In this document: positions 18,679 to 27,485 of the stretch, piece by piece
Layout: the number at the start of each line of letters is the position of its first letter
Numbering within the stretch: position 1 is the stretch's first letter
NCBI GenBank assembly: GCA_963735455.1
Contig: CAVTKZ010000004.1
Span: 505,400 to 569,399 of the forward strand
DNA length: 64,000 nt
Direction: 5' to 3'
Source: Palsa-1033 sp963735455
GTDB taxonomy: Bacteria; Chloroflexota; Limnocylindria; Limnocylindrales; CSP1-4
Made by a program: the position numbers and the translations under genes
The notes under the pieces: model-generated
Seen by the model: only the letters and a program-made list of their open reading frames with translations
What the model was told of the DNA's origin: nothing
The model's database searches: none

Positions 18679-19107
18679 GTGTCGCCCGTGCCGCCCGCGA
18701 AGTTCTTCGTCAACCGGGGCATCGTGTCGACCCGGACGGACCTCTCCAACCTCCTCCGGCCACTGCTCAAGCAGACCGTCACCTACCGCTTCCTGCGCGG
18801 TCGCGAGCTGGTCGCCCACGGCACTGGCTGGGTCGAGCGAATCGTGATGGACCAGCCCGAGGTGTCGACCTACTTCACGCCCCTGGCGATCTGCCTGAAC
18901 ATCGATTCGTTCGAGCACCTCGAGTTCGAGACGCGGCCCGACCAGCTCATCGTGTACACCCTGGTCCAGGGCGACGAGCGGGTGATCATCGAGTTCGCGC
19001 CGATCGACCCGTCGGCCGAGTCGCCCTTCGCGCCCCGCCAGCTCGAGTTCGACACGAGCGGCTTCGTCCAGATGGAGCTCCTCGGCCTGGAGCGCGACGA
19101 GGCCTGA
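18679..19107 (+). CDS. Hypothetical protein, 142 residues
   Basis: I do not recognise it. It is a soluble beta-rich protein with aromatic and acidic stretches (STYFTPLAICLNIDSF; VYTLVQGDERVIIEFAPID). No motif, signal peptide or membrane segment is visible. The GTG start is supported by GGAG 7-8 bases upstream. It precedes the M16 peptidase by 49 bp on the same strand and is divergent from coaX. Confidence 0.7.
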   Translation: MSPVPPAKFFVNRGIVSTRTDLSNLLRPLLKQTVTYRFLRGRELVAHGTGWVERIVMDQPEVSTYFTPLAICLNIDSFEHLEFETRPDQLIVYTLVQGDERVIIEFAPIDPSAESPFAPRQLEFDTSGFVQMELLGLERDEA

Positions 19108-19156
19108 CGCCGGCCACTGACCGGGGGAGCGGCCGCGATCAAGTACGATCCCCGGG

Positions 19157-20425
19157 ATGTTCGAATGCACCGCGCTGCCCGACGGGCCGCGCGTGATCAG
19201 CGCCCGGGTCCCCGGGTCGCGCTCCGTCTCGATCGCCGCGTATGTCCTGGCCGGATCGCGCCATGAGGGCCCCGGCCAGGCCGGTGTCGCCCATTTCATG
19301 GAGCACATCACCTTCAAGGGCACTGCCGCCTACCCCACGACCCGGGTGATATCGGAGGCGATCGAGGGCGTGGGCGGCTCGTTCAATGCCGCCACCGAGC
19401 GCGAATCGACGGTCTACTGGGTCCGCGTGCCGGCCCGCCAGGCGGCCCGCGGCGTGGATGTCCTGGGCGAGCTGATCGTGCGGCCCAAGCTGCAGGACGC
19501 CGAGATCGACCACGAGCGGACGGTGATCATCGAGGAGATCCGCTCGTACCTCGACGACCCCTCCGAATACGCCCAGATCCTGCTCCAGCAGGCCCTCTTC
19601 GGGGCGGGCGCGATGGGCCGCGAGATCTGCGGCGACGAGGCGGATATCCGGACCCTGCCAGAGCAGACGATCCGTGACTTCTGGGCGGCCACCTACCGCC
19701 CCACGAACATCGTGGTGGCCGTCGCCGGCGACCTCGACCATGCCGCCGCGCTGGACCTCGTCGGGTCGAGCTTCGGCCGGGGGGACGGTGCCCGGACCGC
19801 GTACGCCGCGGCGCCGATCCTGCCTGCCGGCGAGCGCTACCTGCTCGGTCATCGCGACGCCTCGCAGGCCCAGCTGGCGATCGCCGTGCCGGCCTATCGC
19901 CGCGACCATCCCGACGCCTGGCCGCTGGCCGTCCTGAACGGGGTCCTGGGCGACGGCATGAGCAGCCGCCTCTTCCTGTCGGTCCGCGAGGAGCGCGGCC
20001 TGGCCTATGACGTCGGCTCGGGCGTCACCGAATACGCCGATGCGGGCTCCCTGGCGATCTACGCCGGGGTGGATCCCAAGGGCCTCGAGGCCGCCCTCCA
20101 GGCGATCCTGGTCGAGCTCGAGCGCCTGCGCGACGAAGCCGTGCCGCCCGACGAGCTCGCCCGGGCCAAGGCGTTCCTGTCCGGCGGCCTCGAGCTGCGG
20201 ATGGACGACTCCCGCCACGTCGCCTCGTGGCTGGGCGGCCAGGAGGCGCTCCACGACCGGGTGCTGACCCTCGAGGAGGCGCTCGCCGCGATCGATGCCG
20301 TCGAGGCCGGCGACGTCCAGCGGGTGGCCGGCGAGCTGTTCCGGGACGACCGGCTGCGAATGGCGGTGGTCGCCCCGGCGGGCCATGGTGCCAAGCTCGA
20401 TCGGGCGCTCCGCCTTGGTGCCTGA
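19157..20425 (+). CDS. M16 family zinc peptidase (processing-peptidase type)
   Basis: A 422-residue insulinase-fold protease. The inverted zinc motif is HFMEHITFKG near residue 46, followed by FNAATERESTVYW and the distal Glu in a VIIEEIRSYLDDP helix. The second half carries the substrate-binding GDGMSSRLFLSVREERGLAYD typical of active M16B subunits. It is a single-chain, mitochondrial-processing-peptidase-like size with no signal peptide. Substrates of bacterial homologues are mostly unknown. The next gene starts 6 bp downstream. Confidence 0.93.
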   Translation: MFECTALPDGPRVISARVPGSRSVSIAAYVLAGSRHEGPGQAGVAHFMEHITFKGTAAYPTTRVISEAIEGVGGSFNAATERESTVYWVRVPARQAARGVDVLGELIVRPKLQDAEIDHERTVIIEEIRSYLDDPSEYAQILLQQALFGAGAMGREICGDEADIRTLPEQTIRDFWAATYRPTNIVVAVAGDLDHAAALDLVGSSFGRGDGARTAYAAAPILPAGERYLLGHRDASQAQLAIAVPAYRRDHPDAWPLAVLNGVLGDGMSSRLFLSVREERGLAYDVGSGVTEYADAGSLAIYAGVDPKGLEAALQAILVELERLRDEAVPPDELARAKAFLSGGLELRMDDSRHVASWLGGQEALHDRVLTLEEALAAIDAVEAGDVQRVAGELFRDDRLRMAVVAPAGHGAKLDRALRLGA

Positions 20426-20431
20426 GCACTG

Positions 20432-21517
20432 ATGGCCGACGAGACGCCAGCGCTCGAGCCAGCGCCCGCAGGCGACGACGCCGCCCAGGCGGACCTTCTC
20501 GACGATCCGCAGCCGGACGAGCTCCAGTCAGACGACCCTCAAGCCGACGACCTTCAAGCCGACGACCTTCAAGCCGACGACCTTCAAGCCGAAGACCTTC
20601 AGCCCGACCAGGCGCAACCTGGCCAGGGTCAGCCGGCGCCGGCGCCCCTGCCCGCGGCCGCCGACCGGCCGGTGGAGCTGCGCCTGGCGGCGATCCACCT
20701 CCGGACGGGCCTCCTGGCCCTCGCCCGGGCCGAGCTCGAGACGAGCGCCGGGCGGGGCGAGCTGGACGATGCGGCCCTGCTCGACCTGGCCGAGGTCCGC
20801 TGGCGGACTGACGACATCACCGGCGCCGGCGAAGCGGCCGCGGCGTACTTCGCGACCGGCCGGGAGGACACCCTGGCCCTGGTGATCGCGACCGAGGCAA
20901 CTGCCTCGCTGGGCCGCTCGACCGAGGCTCGCCGCCTGGCAAGCCGGGCCCTGGCCCGAGGCGACGTCGCGCTCGACTCGATCTTCCTGGGGATCCGCCC
21001 GAGCTCCTACTGGCCGACCCTCGGCCCGACCGCCGGCGAGCCGGCGGGGACCCTGTTCGGCGGTCCGCCGCCGGGCTCCACGGCGGGCACCGCGGGGATC
21101 ACCGGGGCGGCGGTCCTCCACCGGCTGCCGGCCGGCCCGGAGCTCCCGGCCCGGAGCGAGGATCGACGCAGCGCGCCCACCCTCTGGTCGGATGCCGAGA
21201 CGCTGCCGGCCATCGCCGGGCGGGCAGCGGCCGGAGCGGTGGGCCGCCTGCCGGAGCCCGCCGACGAGCTGGATGCCGCGCGGGACGACCTGCGCCTCGG
21301 TCGGACGGCCGCGGCCGCGATCCGCCTGGCCGTGGTCCTGCGCCTGGCGCCGGCCCTGGCCCCGGCCGTCCTCGACGCCCTGGCCGGTCTGCACGGGCCG
21401 TCGATCGAGCTGGTCCGGGGCGACGCCCTCCGGCTGGTCGGCCATGAACGCAACGCCCGGCAGGCCTACGCGGCCGCGGCCGCCCAGCTCGACGAGGACC
21501 AGCCGCTCGCCGACTAG
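20432..21517 (+). CDS. Acidic repeat-bearing hypothetical protein (TPR-like)
   Basis: A 361-residue protein of unknown function. Residues ~25-65 are a low-complexity acidic segment built from five DDLQA-type pentapeptides, encoded by 15-bp tandem repeats. A Gln/Pro/Ala linker follows. The remainder is Ala/Leu/Arg-rich helical sequence (RLAAIHLRTGLLALARAELE; RLASRALARGDVALDS) that looks like degenerate TPR repeats. A Gly/Pro-rich break at ~200-235 separates two helical parts. It follows the M16 peptidase gene closely and may share its transcript. Confidence 0.75.
   Translation: MADETPALEPAPAGDDAAQADLLDDPQPDELQSDDPQADDLQADDLQADDLQAEDLQPDQAQPGQGQPAPAPLPAAADRPVELRLAAIHLRTGLLALARAELETSAGRGELDDAALLDLAEVRWRTDDITGAGEAAAAYFATGREDTLALVIATEATASLGRSTEARRLASRALARGDVALDSIFLGIRPSSYWPTLGPTAGEPAGTLFGGPPPGSTAGTAGITGAAVLHRLPAGPELPARSEDRRSAPTLWSDAETLPAIAGRAAAGAVGRLPEPADELDAARDDLRLGRTAAAAIRLAVVLRLAPALAPAVLDALAGLHGPSIELVRGDALRLVGHERNARQAYAAAAAQLDEDQPLAD
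20531..20605 (+). repeat. Five 15-bp tandem repeats within a coding region
   Basis: The unit is gacgaccttcaagcc. The three middle copies are identical, the first differs by one base and the last by three. The copies keep the frame and give acidic DDLQA pentapeptides, so copy-number change would lengthen or shorten the protein without a frameshift. Confidence 0.9.
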
Positions 21518-21594
21518 CCCTGCGGTTGGCGCCGGCTGCGGTATTGTTCGGCGGCTCGCAGCAGTCCAAGCCAGCCACCAAGGTGATCTCCTCC

Positions 21595-22056
21595 GTGACC
21601 GAACGAACCCTCGTCCTGATCAAGCCCGACGGTGTCCAGCGCCTGCTGGTCGGCCGGATCCTGGCTCGCTACGAAGAGCGCGGCCTGAAGCTCATCGGCC
21701 TCAAGCTGGTCAGGGTCGACCGCCAGCTGGCCGAGCGGCACTACGCCGTCCATCGCGAGAAGCCGTTCTTCACTGGACTGGTCGAGTTCATCACCTCCGG
21801 CCCGCTTGTCGCCCTGGCCCTCGAGGGCCCCAATGCGATCGCGGTGATTCGGGCGACGAACGGCGCGACCCGGCCCTGGGAAGCGGCGCCGGGCACCGTC
21901 CGCGGCGACTTTGCCCTGGAGGTGGCCCAGAACATCGTCCATGCCTCGGACGGGCCCGAGACCGCGGCGACCGAGCTCGAGCTGTGGTTCAGGCCGGAGG
22001 AGCTCCTGACGTACGAGCGCGAGATCGACCGCTGGGTGGACGCCCCGGCCGACTGA
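21595..22056 (+). CDS. ndk: Nucleoside diphosphate kinase
   Basis: Exchanges the terminal phosphate between NTPs and NDPs. The protein is 153 residues. Motifs are TLVLIKPDGVQR, the KPFFTGLVEFI loop, GATRPWEAAPGTVRGDF and NIVHASDG with the phospho-accepting His. The GTG at 21595 is preferred because AAGGTG lies 9 bases upstream and the family N-terminus is V/M-T-E-R-T. The C-terminus is slightly extended (ELWFRPEELLTYE onward). Confidence 0.96.
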   Translation: MTERTLVLIKPDGVQRLLVGRILARYEERGLKLIGLKLVRVDRQLAERHYAVHREKPFFTGLVEFITSGPLVALALEGPNAIAVIRATNGATRPWEAAPGTVRGDFALEVAQNIVHASDGPETAATELELWFRPEELLTYEREIDRWVDAPAD

Positions 22057-22062
22057 CCGGAG

Positions 22063-23511
22063 CTACTGGCCGAGGGCCGGCAGACTGGGCTCCGGTGCCG
22101 CGGCGCGAGCCGCCTCGGGTCCGCCCAGCCCGCCGTTGGCGACCACCAGGCTGACGAGGACCAGGATCAGCACCAGGCCGGCCGCGATCGGTGCCCGGTT
22201 CGTCTGCCAGCCGGCCTGGACCGCCTCGATCGCCGTTCCTGCCCGGGTTGCGGGCAGGGGTCGGTCGGTCGGCGCGGCGGCGACCAGGAGGCTCGGGTGG
22301 CCGATCCCGACCAGCCCGATCCGGGCGTAGTAGACGAGCGACGCCAGGCCGGCCAGCAGCAGGATCAGCTGGAGCGGGCCGGCGCTGGCGTCCTGGACGA
22401 GCGACGTCCGGACGCTCCAGGCGAGGAGGCCCGGCGCCCCCACGGTGGCCAGCACGATCCCCAGCAGGGCGATCGCCAGGACCGGCGATCGACGCGCCCA
22501 GCCGTGCAGCTCCGGCAGGCGAGCCGTCCGGAAGCGCGCCTGGACGACCGTCACCCAGGCGGCGAAGGCGGTCTTGGTCGTGAGCATGATCAGCAGCCAG
22601 ATCCGGGCCGGCTGGTGGGCATCAGGGCCGCCGATGGCCAGGCCCAGCAGCACGAATCCGGCGTCCTGGATGATCGAATAGCCGAGGACGTGCTCGAGAT
22701 CGTCCTGCAGCCAGGCGCCGACCGCGCCCAGGACCAGGCTCGCCCCGCCGACCGCGACGATGAGCGCAGGGCCGATTCCACTGGGCACCAGGAAGGTCAT
22801 CGCCGAGCCGTCGGTCGCGCCCAGGGCGACCACGGCCAGGGCGGCCGGGCCCCAGACGAGGATCAGCGGCACGGCCAGGCCTGGCGCCGTGTCGGTCAGC
22901 CTGGCGACCGGCCGATGGAAGGGGACCGCGCCGAAGCGCAGCGCGACGGCCAGCACGATCGCCAGGTCCGCCAGGCCGAAGGCCGCTGGGTCGCTGCCGA
23001 TCCCCGACAGGGCCGGAGCGGCCCAGGCCACGGCGACGTAGGCCAGGGCACCGGCCACGGCGATCGTGCGCACCTGGCGGACGATCACCCGCAGGTCGCC
23101 CGGGCCGGCCGAGGTACCCAGGCTGACCAGGGCAACCGTGACGGCGGCGGCCAGGAGGACGAGCAGGGCGATCAGGGGATCGGTCAGGGTCAGGCCCAGG
23201 CCCATCCCGGCCAGTCCGACCAGGATCGCGGGCGGCAGGTTGGGCTGCCACGTCGTGAGCAGGGCGACCACCCCCAGGGCCAGCCCCGGGCCGGCGGCCA
23301 GGAGCAGGAAGAGGCGGCCGTAGCCGGTCGCCAGGAGGACCTCGCCGGAACCCAGCCGGAGCACGTCGCCAGGCGCGATGGCCAGGGCCGCGACCGTGGC
23401 CGCCGCCAGGCCGCCGAGGCCGACCGGGACATCGAGCCGGGGCCGGTAGCGGGCGACGATGCTGAGCACCGCCCCCACGCTGGTGACCACGAGGAACGGC
23501 AGCAGGCTCAT
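22063..23511 (-). CDS. NuoN/MrpD-type proton-conducting membrane protein
   Basis: A 482-residue antiporter-like subunit with about 13-14 membrane helices. It resembles complex I subunit N, Mrp or hydrogenase-4 proteins: an amphipathic C-terminus, a helix-7/8 region VPFHRPVARLTDTAP resembling the family PFH segment, and a broken helix around DLEHVLGYSIIQDAGFVLLG. No other complex I or Mrp subunit is here except the small membrane protein that overlaps its start (ATGA). It could be an orphan module of a respiratory or hydrogenase complex, or an ion transporter. Confidence 0.75.
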   Translation of the reverse strand: MSLLPFLVVTSVGAVLSIVARYRPRLDVPVGLGGLAAATVAALAIAPGDVLRLGSGEVLLATGYGRLFLLLAAGPGLALGVVALLTTWQPNLPPAILVGLAGMGLGLTLTDPLIALLVLLAAAVTVALVSLGTSAGPGDLRVIVRQVRTIAVAGALAYVAVAWAAPALSGIGSDPAAFGLADLAIVLAVALRFGAVPFHRPVARLTDTAPGLAVPLILVWGPAALAVVALGATDGSAMTFLVPSGIGPALIVAVGGASLVLGAVGAWLQDDLEHVLGYSIIQDAGFVLLGLAIGGPDAHQPARIWLLIMLTTKTAFAAWVTVVQARFRTARLPELHGWARRSPVLAIALLGIVLATVGAPGLLAWSVRTSLVQDASAGPLQLILLLAGLASLVYYARIGLVGIGHPSLLVAAAPTDRPLPATRAGTAIEAVQAGWQTNRAPIAAGLVLILVLVSLVVANGGLGGPEAARAAAPEPSLPALGQ

Positions 23512-24326
23512 TCCGGGTCGGGTGGTGCCGGCGGGCCGGCGGCCGCGGCCGGTTCGTCGGCCGGCCCCGTCCGGCGGAGGCGTTCCTCGAGGGTCAGCTG
23601 GTGGGCCGCCGCATCGCGCCGCGGCCGGGCGGCCGGGCCGCGACCGGCCATCCTCTGCCGGACCTCGGGATCGCTCGACGCTCGCCTGGGCGCCGCCACG
23701 GGGTGTGCCTCGAAGAGGGTCTCGCGGATGGTCCCGCCGGTCACGGCCAGGCCGTTGCCCGCCCGCAGGGCGCTGGCCACGACCGCCGCGGTCACGCCCA
23801 GGATGCCGGCCGTCACCAGCCCGATCACGGCCTGCTCGAGCGGACCCGGGGTGCCGGCCAGGCCGGCCCGGACCAGCTCGGCGGCCGTGGCCAGGAGGGC
23901 CATCCCGGCGCCGATCCGGATGATGTCCCGACCGAGGAGGAGGGGCCCGACTGCGATCGTCGCCAGGCCCAGCCCGGCGGCGGTTGCCAGGGCCGGGCCG
24001 GCGGCCGGTGAGCCGACGCCCGACGAGGCGTAGCCGACGACGACGGCGGCCGCCCCGGCCAGGGCCACGCTGAGCGGTCCAAGCGGCGCACCCTGGGTGG
24101 GATCCGGCGCACCGCGGACCGCAAGCAGGACGAGGTCGGCGCCCAGCACGGCTGCCACGAGCCGGATCGCCACGGCCAGGATCGAGGGCAGGGGATCGGC
24201 CACGACGGCCGCCAGCCCGATGCACACGACCAGCCCGCCCAGGATCCAGCGGGGATCGCGGGCCGAGACCGCGACCAGGGCGCCGGCCAGCAGGACGAGT
24301 GCCGCCCCGAGCTGGAACGGGCTCAC
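23508..24326 (-). CDS. Multispanning membrane protein with a cytosolic tail (HyfE/NuoK-like?)
   Basis: A 272-residue protein with about seven hydrophobic segments up to residue ~200, then a charged Pro/Ala-rich tail (ETLFEAHPVAAPRR onward; LTLEERLRRTG). The segment IIRIGAGMALLATAAELV resembles the NuoK/HyfE/MrpC type of small antiporter-associated subunit, and the gene partner is NuoN-like, which supports that reading. Start GTG, 10 bp after the lepB stop. Function is inferred from context. Confidence 0.6.
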   Translation of the reverse strand: MSPFQLGAALVLLAGALVAVSARDPRWILGGLVVCIGLAAVVADPLPSILAVAIRLVAAVLGADLVLLAVRGAPDPTQGAPLGPLSVALAGAAAVVVGYASSGVGSPAAGPALATAAGLGLATIAVGPLLLGRDIIRIGAGMALLATAAELVRAGLAGTPGPLEQAVIGLVTAGILGVTAAVVASALRAGNGLAVTGGTIRETLFEAHPVAAPRRASSDPEVRQRMAGRGPAARPRRDAAAHQLTLEERLRRTGPADEPAAAAGPPAPPDPE

Positions 24327-24336
24327 CGGCTGTGGC

Positions 24337-24915
24337 TCATGGAGCGGGTGCCGGGACTCCTGGATAGGCCGGGGTCGAGAGGATCCCGAAGCCGCTGAAC
24401 GGCCAGTAGCGCAGCCACGCCCGGCCGATCACCGACGACTTCTGGATGAATCCGAAGACCCGTGAATCCTGCGATGCGGCGCGATGGTCGCCCAGCACGA
24501 ACAGCTCGCCGGCCGGCACCACCCAGGTGCTCTGGGCCGCGGGCGGGTCGGTCGGCTGCCCTTCGTAGACGTAGGGCTCGACGAGGGCCTGCCCGTTGAC
24601 CCAGACCTGGCCGTCGTGGATCGCCACCGTGTCGCCCGGCACCCCGATGACCCGCTTGATGAATGGCGTCGTGCCGCCATCCTCGAAGCCCGGCGGCGGC
24701 GAGAAGACGATCACGTCGCCCCGGTTGTAGTCGTCGAAATGGGGCGTGAGCTTGTCGACCAGGACGTAGTCGCCGGGCTCGAGCGAGTGCTCCATCGACA
24801 TCTGCTGGACGAGGTACGGCTGGGCGACGAAGTTCTGGATGACCAGGAAGATGACGAGGGTCAGGACGAGTGTCTCGACGACCTCGAACAGACACCCGAA
24901 CGGGCGCTTACTCAC
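24337..24915 (-). CDS. lepB: Signal peptidase I
   Basis: Removes signal peptides at the outer face of the membrane. The 192-residue protein has one N-terminal membrane anchor (VVETLVLTLVIFLVIQNFV), then box B around QQMSMEHSLEPGDYVLVDKL with the catalytic Ser, YNRGDVIVF, box D PFIKRVIGVPGDTV with the catalytic Lys, and box E LGDHRAASQDSRVFGF. GTG 24915 is chosen because longer versions add a non-homologous stretch. A TATACT -10 box lies 10-15 bases upstream, implying a very short leader. It heads the membrane-gene cluster. Confidence 0.94.
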   Translation of the reverse strand: MSKRPFGCLFEVVETLVLTLVIFLVIQNFVAQPYLVQQMSMEHSLEPGDYVLVDKLTPHFDDYNRGDVIVFSPPPGFEDGGTTPFIKRVIGVPGDTVAIHDGQVWVNGQALVEPYVYEGQPTDPPAAQSTWVVPAGELFVLGDHRAASQDSRVFGFIQKSSVIGRAWLRYWPFSGFGILSTPAYPGVPAPAP

Positions 24916-25019
24916 AAGTCCGGCAGTATAGGCGGTGGGGATTGGGCCCGCCCCCGGAGCTTCCGGGCGACCCGGAAATGCCACCGCGATGGCTGCATAA
25001 CCCGGCACTGCGGGCCGGT

Positions 25020-25049
25020 TTGACCCGGTATCTGGCCGCTTGCTACACT
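25020..25049 (+). promoter_or_regulatory. Promoter of hppA
   Basis: TTGACC at 25020-25025 and TACACT at 25044-25049, with an 18-bp spacer, about 125 bp before the hppA start. It is the best sigma70-type match in the gap between divergent lepB and hppA. Confidence 0.6.
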
Positions 25050-25173
25050 CGCCCGCGGCCTGCAAGGTTTCGTTCCCGCCTGCAAAGCGGTCAGCGCCGG
25101 CCGGCCGCCCTCCCGGAAGCGCCGCGAGATGGTCTGCGCTCCGGTCACGTCCCAGGAGGAGTCGCTCAAGCGC

Positions 25174-27393
25174 ATGGACGCTTCAACTCTCAAGCTGATC
25201 ATCCTGCCGGCCGGCCTGATCGCCGTGCTGTTCGCGCTCTACCTGGCCCGCGACGTCCTGCGTCGGGACACCGGCACCAAGGAGATGCAGGACGTCGCCG
25301 GGACGATCTTCGAGGGCGCCGTGGCGTTCATCCGGCGGCAGTACTCGACGATCGGGATCTTCGCCCTCGTCGGGGCCGTGGTGATCACCGGGGTGATCAC
25401 GGCCCTCGTCACCAAGCAGGTCGCCGACACCCAGTACAACGGCTTCGACCTCGGCTGGCGGACCGGAATCGCCTTCCTGGTCGGTGCCGCCTGCTCGATG
25501 GCCTCGGGGATCATCGGCATGTTCATCAGCGTCAAGGCCAACGTGCGGACGGCCGCCGCCGCCCGGCGCAGCCTGGTCGAGGCGGTCCAGGTCGCGATGC
25601 GCGGCGGGGCCGTCTCGGGCTTCCTGGTGGTGGCCCTGTCGCTTCTCGGCGTGTACCTGATGTTCGTGGCCTTCGGTGGCTTCGACCATCCCGAGGAGGC
25701 GCCCTTCCTGATCGTCGGCTACGGCTTCGGGGCGTCGTTCGTGGCCCTCTTCGCCCAGCTCGGCGGCGGGATCTACACGAAGGCCGCCGACGTCGGCTCG
25801 GACCTCGTGGGCAAGGTCGAGAAGGGGATCCCCGAGGACGACCCGCGCAACGCCGGAGTGATCGCCGACCTGGTCGGCGACAACGTCGGCGACTGCGCCG
25901 GCCGCGGCGCGGACCTGTTCGAATCGACCGCCGCCGAGAACATCGGGGCGATGATCCTGGGCGTCGCGGTCTACACGATCGCCAAGGCGGCCGGCTGGGC
26001 CCATCCCGAGGCCTGGATCTTCTTCCCGCTCGTCGTCCGGGCCTTCGGCCTGCTGTCGACGATCGTGGCCATCTTCTTCGTCCGCGGGCGCGAGGACGAG
26101 GACCCGATGAACATGCTCAACCGGGGCTACTGGGTCACGACCCTGCTGTCGGTGGTGGGCCTCCTGATCACCACCAACGTGATGATGCAGACCGGCAGCC
26201 AGACCTCGCCCAGCGGCCTGCCGACCTGGGTCTGGTTCTTCGGCGCCGGGGTCGTCGGCCTGGCCACCAGCGTCGCCTTCGTGTACATCACCCAGTTCTA
26301 CACGGCCGGCTCGTACCGGCCCGTGCGCGAGATCGCCGAGGCCTCCAAGACCGGTCCGGCGACGAACATCATCTCGGGCGTTGCGGTCGGCTTCGAGACG
26401 ACCTTCGCCACCGCGATCACGATCGGGATCGCCCTCTTCGCCAGCCACTGGCTCGGCTCACAGGCCGGCCTGACCGATGCCAACGGCACGAACGTGGGCG
26501 GCATCTTCGGCACGGCCGTGGCGACCATGGGGATGCTGATGACCACGGCCTACGTCCTGGCCATGGACACCTTCGGGCCGATCACCGACAACGCCGGCGG
26601 GATCGCCGAGTTCAGCCGGGCCGAGGCCGGCGCGCGCGAGATCACCGACCGGCTCGACGCGGTGGGCAACACGACCAAGGCCCTGACCAAGGGCTACGCG
26701 ATCGCGTCGGCCTCGCTGGCCGCCTTCCTGCTGTTCAGCGCCTACATCGACAAGGTCAACCTGATCCTCGGCCGCCAGATCGCTGCCGGCCAGTCCGGGG
26801 TCAAGCTGCTGACCTCGGTCGACCTGTCCAACGTCAACGTGTTCATCGCCGCCCTGCTGGCGGCGATGCTCGTGTACTTCTTCAGCTCGCTGGCGATCCG
26901 GGCCGTGGGCAAGACCGCCCAGTCGATCATCGTCGAGGTCCGCCGCCAGTTCCGGGAGATGCCCGGGATCATGGATTACACCCAGCGCCCGGACTACGCC
27001 CGGGTCGTCGACATCACCACCCGCGCCGCCCTGCGCGAGATGGTCCTGCCGGGGGTCGTCGCGGTGAGCACGCCGATCATCGTCGGGGTCCTCCTCGGCT
27101 ATGAGGCCGTGGCCGGGATGCTGATGGTCGGCACGATCTCGGGGGTGATGCTGGCCACGGTCCTGAACAACAGCGGCGGGGCCTGGGACAACGCCAAGAA
27201 GTACATCGAATCGGGCCACCTCCTCGACGAGGCCGGCGCGGTTCTGGGCAAGAAGACGGACGCCCACGCGGCCGCGGTGGTCGGGGACACGGTCGGCGAC
27301 CCGTTCAAGGACACCGCCGGTCCTTCGCTCCACGTCCTGGTCAAGCTGCTGGCGACGGTCACCCTGGTCCTCGCCCCGCTGTTCATCCGCTAA
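25174..27393 (+). CDS. hppA: Membrane proton-pumping pyrophosphatase, K+-independent type
   Basis: Hydrolyses PPi in the cytosol and pumps protons outward. The 739-residue length with ~16 membrane helices is typical. Active-site motifs are GGGIYTKAADVGSDLVGKVE, DDPRNAGVIADLVGDNVGDC, DTFGPITDNAGGIAE and GDTVGDPFKDTAGPS. NTTKALTKGYAI carries Lys where K+-dependent enzymes have Ala, pointing to the K+-independent, H+-only class. The ATG at 25174 matches the family N-terminus; AGGAGG is 14 bases upstream. Pairs functionally with the PPi-type phosphofructokinase at 57-58 kb. Confidence 0.95.
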   Translation: MDASTLKLIILPAGLIAVLFALYLARDVLRRDTGTKEMQDVAGTIFEGAVAFIRRQYSTIGIFALVGAVVITGVITALVTKQVADTQYNGFDLGWRTGIAFLVGAACSMASGIIGMFISVKANVRTAAAARRSLVEAVQVAMRGGAVSGFLVVALSLLGVYLMFVAFGGFDHPEEAPFLIVGYGFGASFVALFAQLGGGIYTKAADVGSDLVGKVEKGIPEDDPRNAGVIADLVGDNVGDCAGRGADLFESTAAENIGAMILGVAVYTIAKAAGWAHPEAWIFFPLVVRAFGLLSTIVAIFFVRGREDEDPMNMLNRGYWVTTLLSVVGLLITTNVMMQTGSQTSPSGLPTWVWFFGAGVVGLATSVAFVYITQFYTAGSYRPVREIAEASKTGPATNIISGVAVGFETTFATAITIGIALFASHWLGSQAGLTDANGTNVGGIFGTAVATMGMLMTTAYVLAMDTFGPITDNAGGIAEFSRAEAGAREITDRLDAVGNTTKALTKGYAIASASLAAFLLFSAYIDKVNLILGRQIAAGQSGVKLLTSVDLSNVNVFIAALLAAMLVYFFSSLAIRAVGKTAQSIIVEVRRQFREMPGIMDYTQRPDYARVVDITTRAALREMVLPGVVAVSTPIIVGVLLGYEAVAGMLMVGTISGVMLATVLNNSGGAWDNAKKYIESGHLLDEAGAVLGKKTDAHAAAVVGDTVGDPFKDTAGPSLHVLVKLLATVTLVLAPLFIR

Positions 27394-27401
27394 CCCGGCT
27401 C

Positions 27402-27434
27402 GCCGGCGGGCGCGACCGAACGCGGTCCGCCGGC
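27402..27434. other. Hairpin between hppA and uppP
   Basis: GCCGGCGG (27402-27409) and CCGCCGGC (27427-27434) form an 8-bp GC stem 9 bp after the hppA stop. There is no T-run, so it may be a partial terminator or a stabilising 3' structure. Confidence 0.35.
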
Positions 27435-27485
27435 TGACGAAGCGGAACGTCGGCCGGCTCCGGCAGGCCCCCCAAGGAGGCCGCG

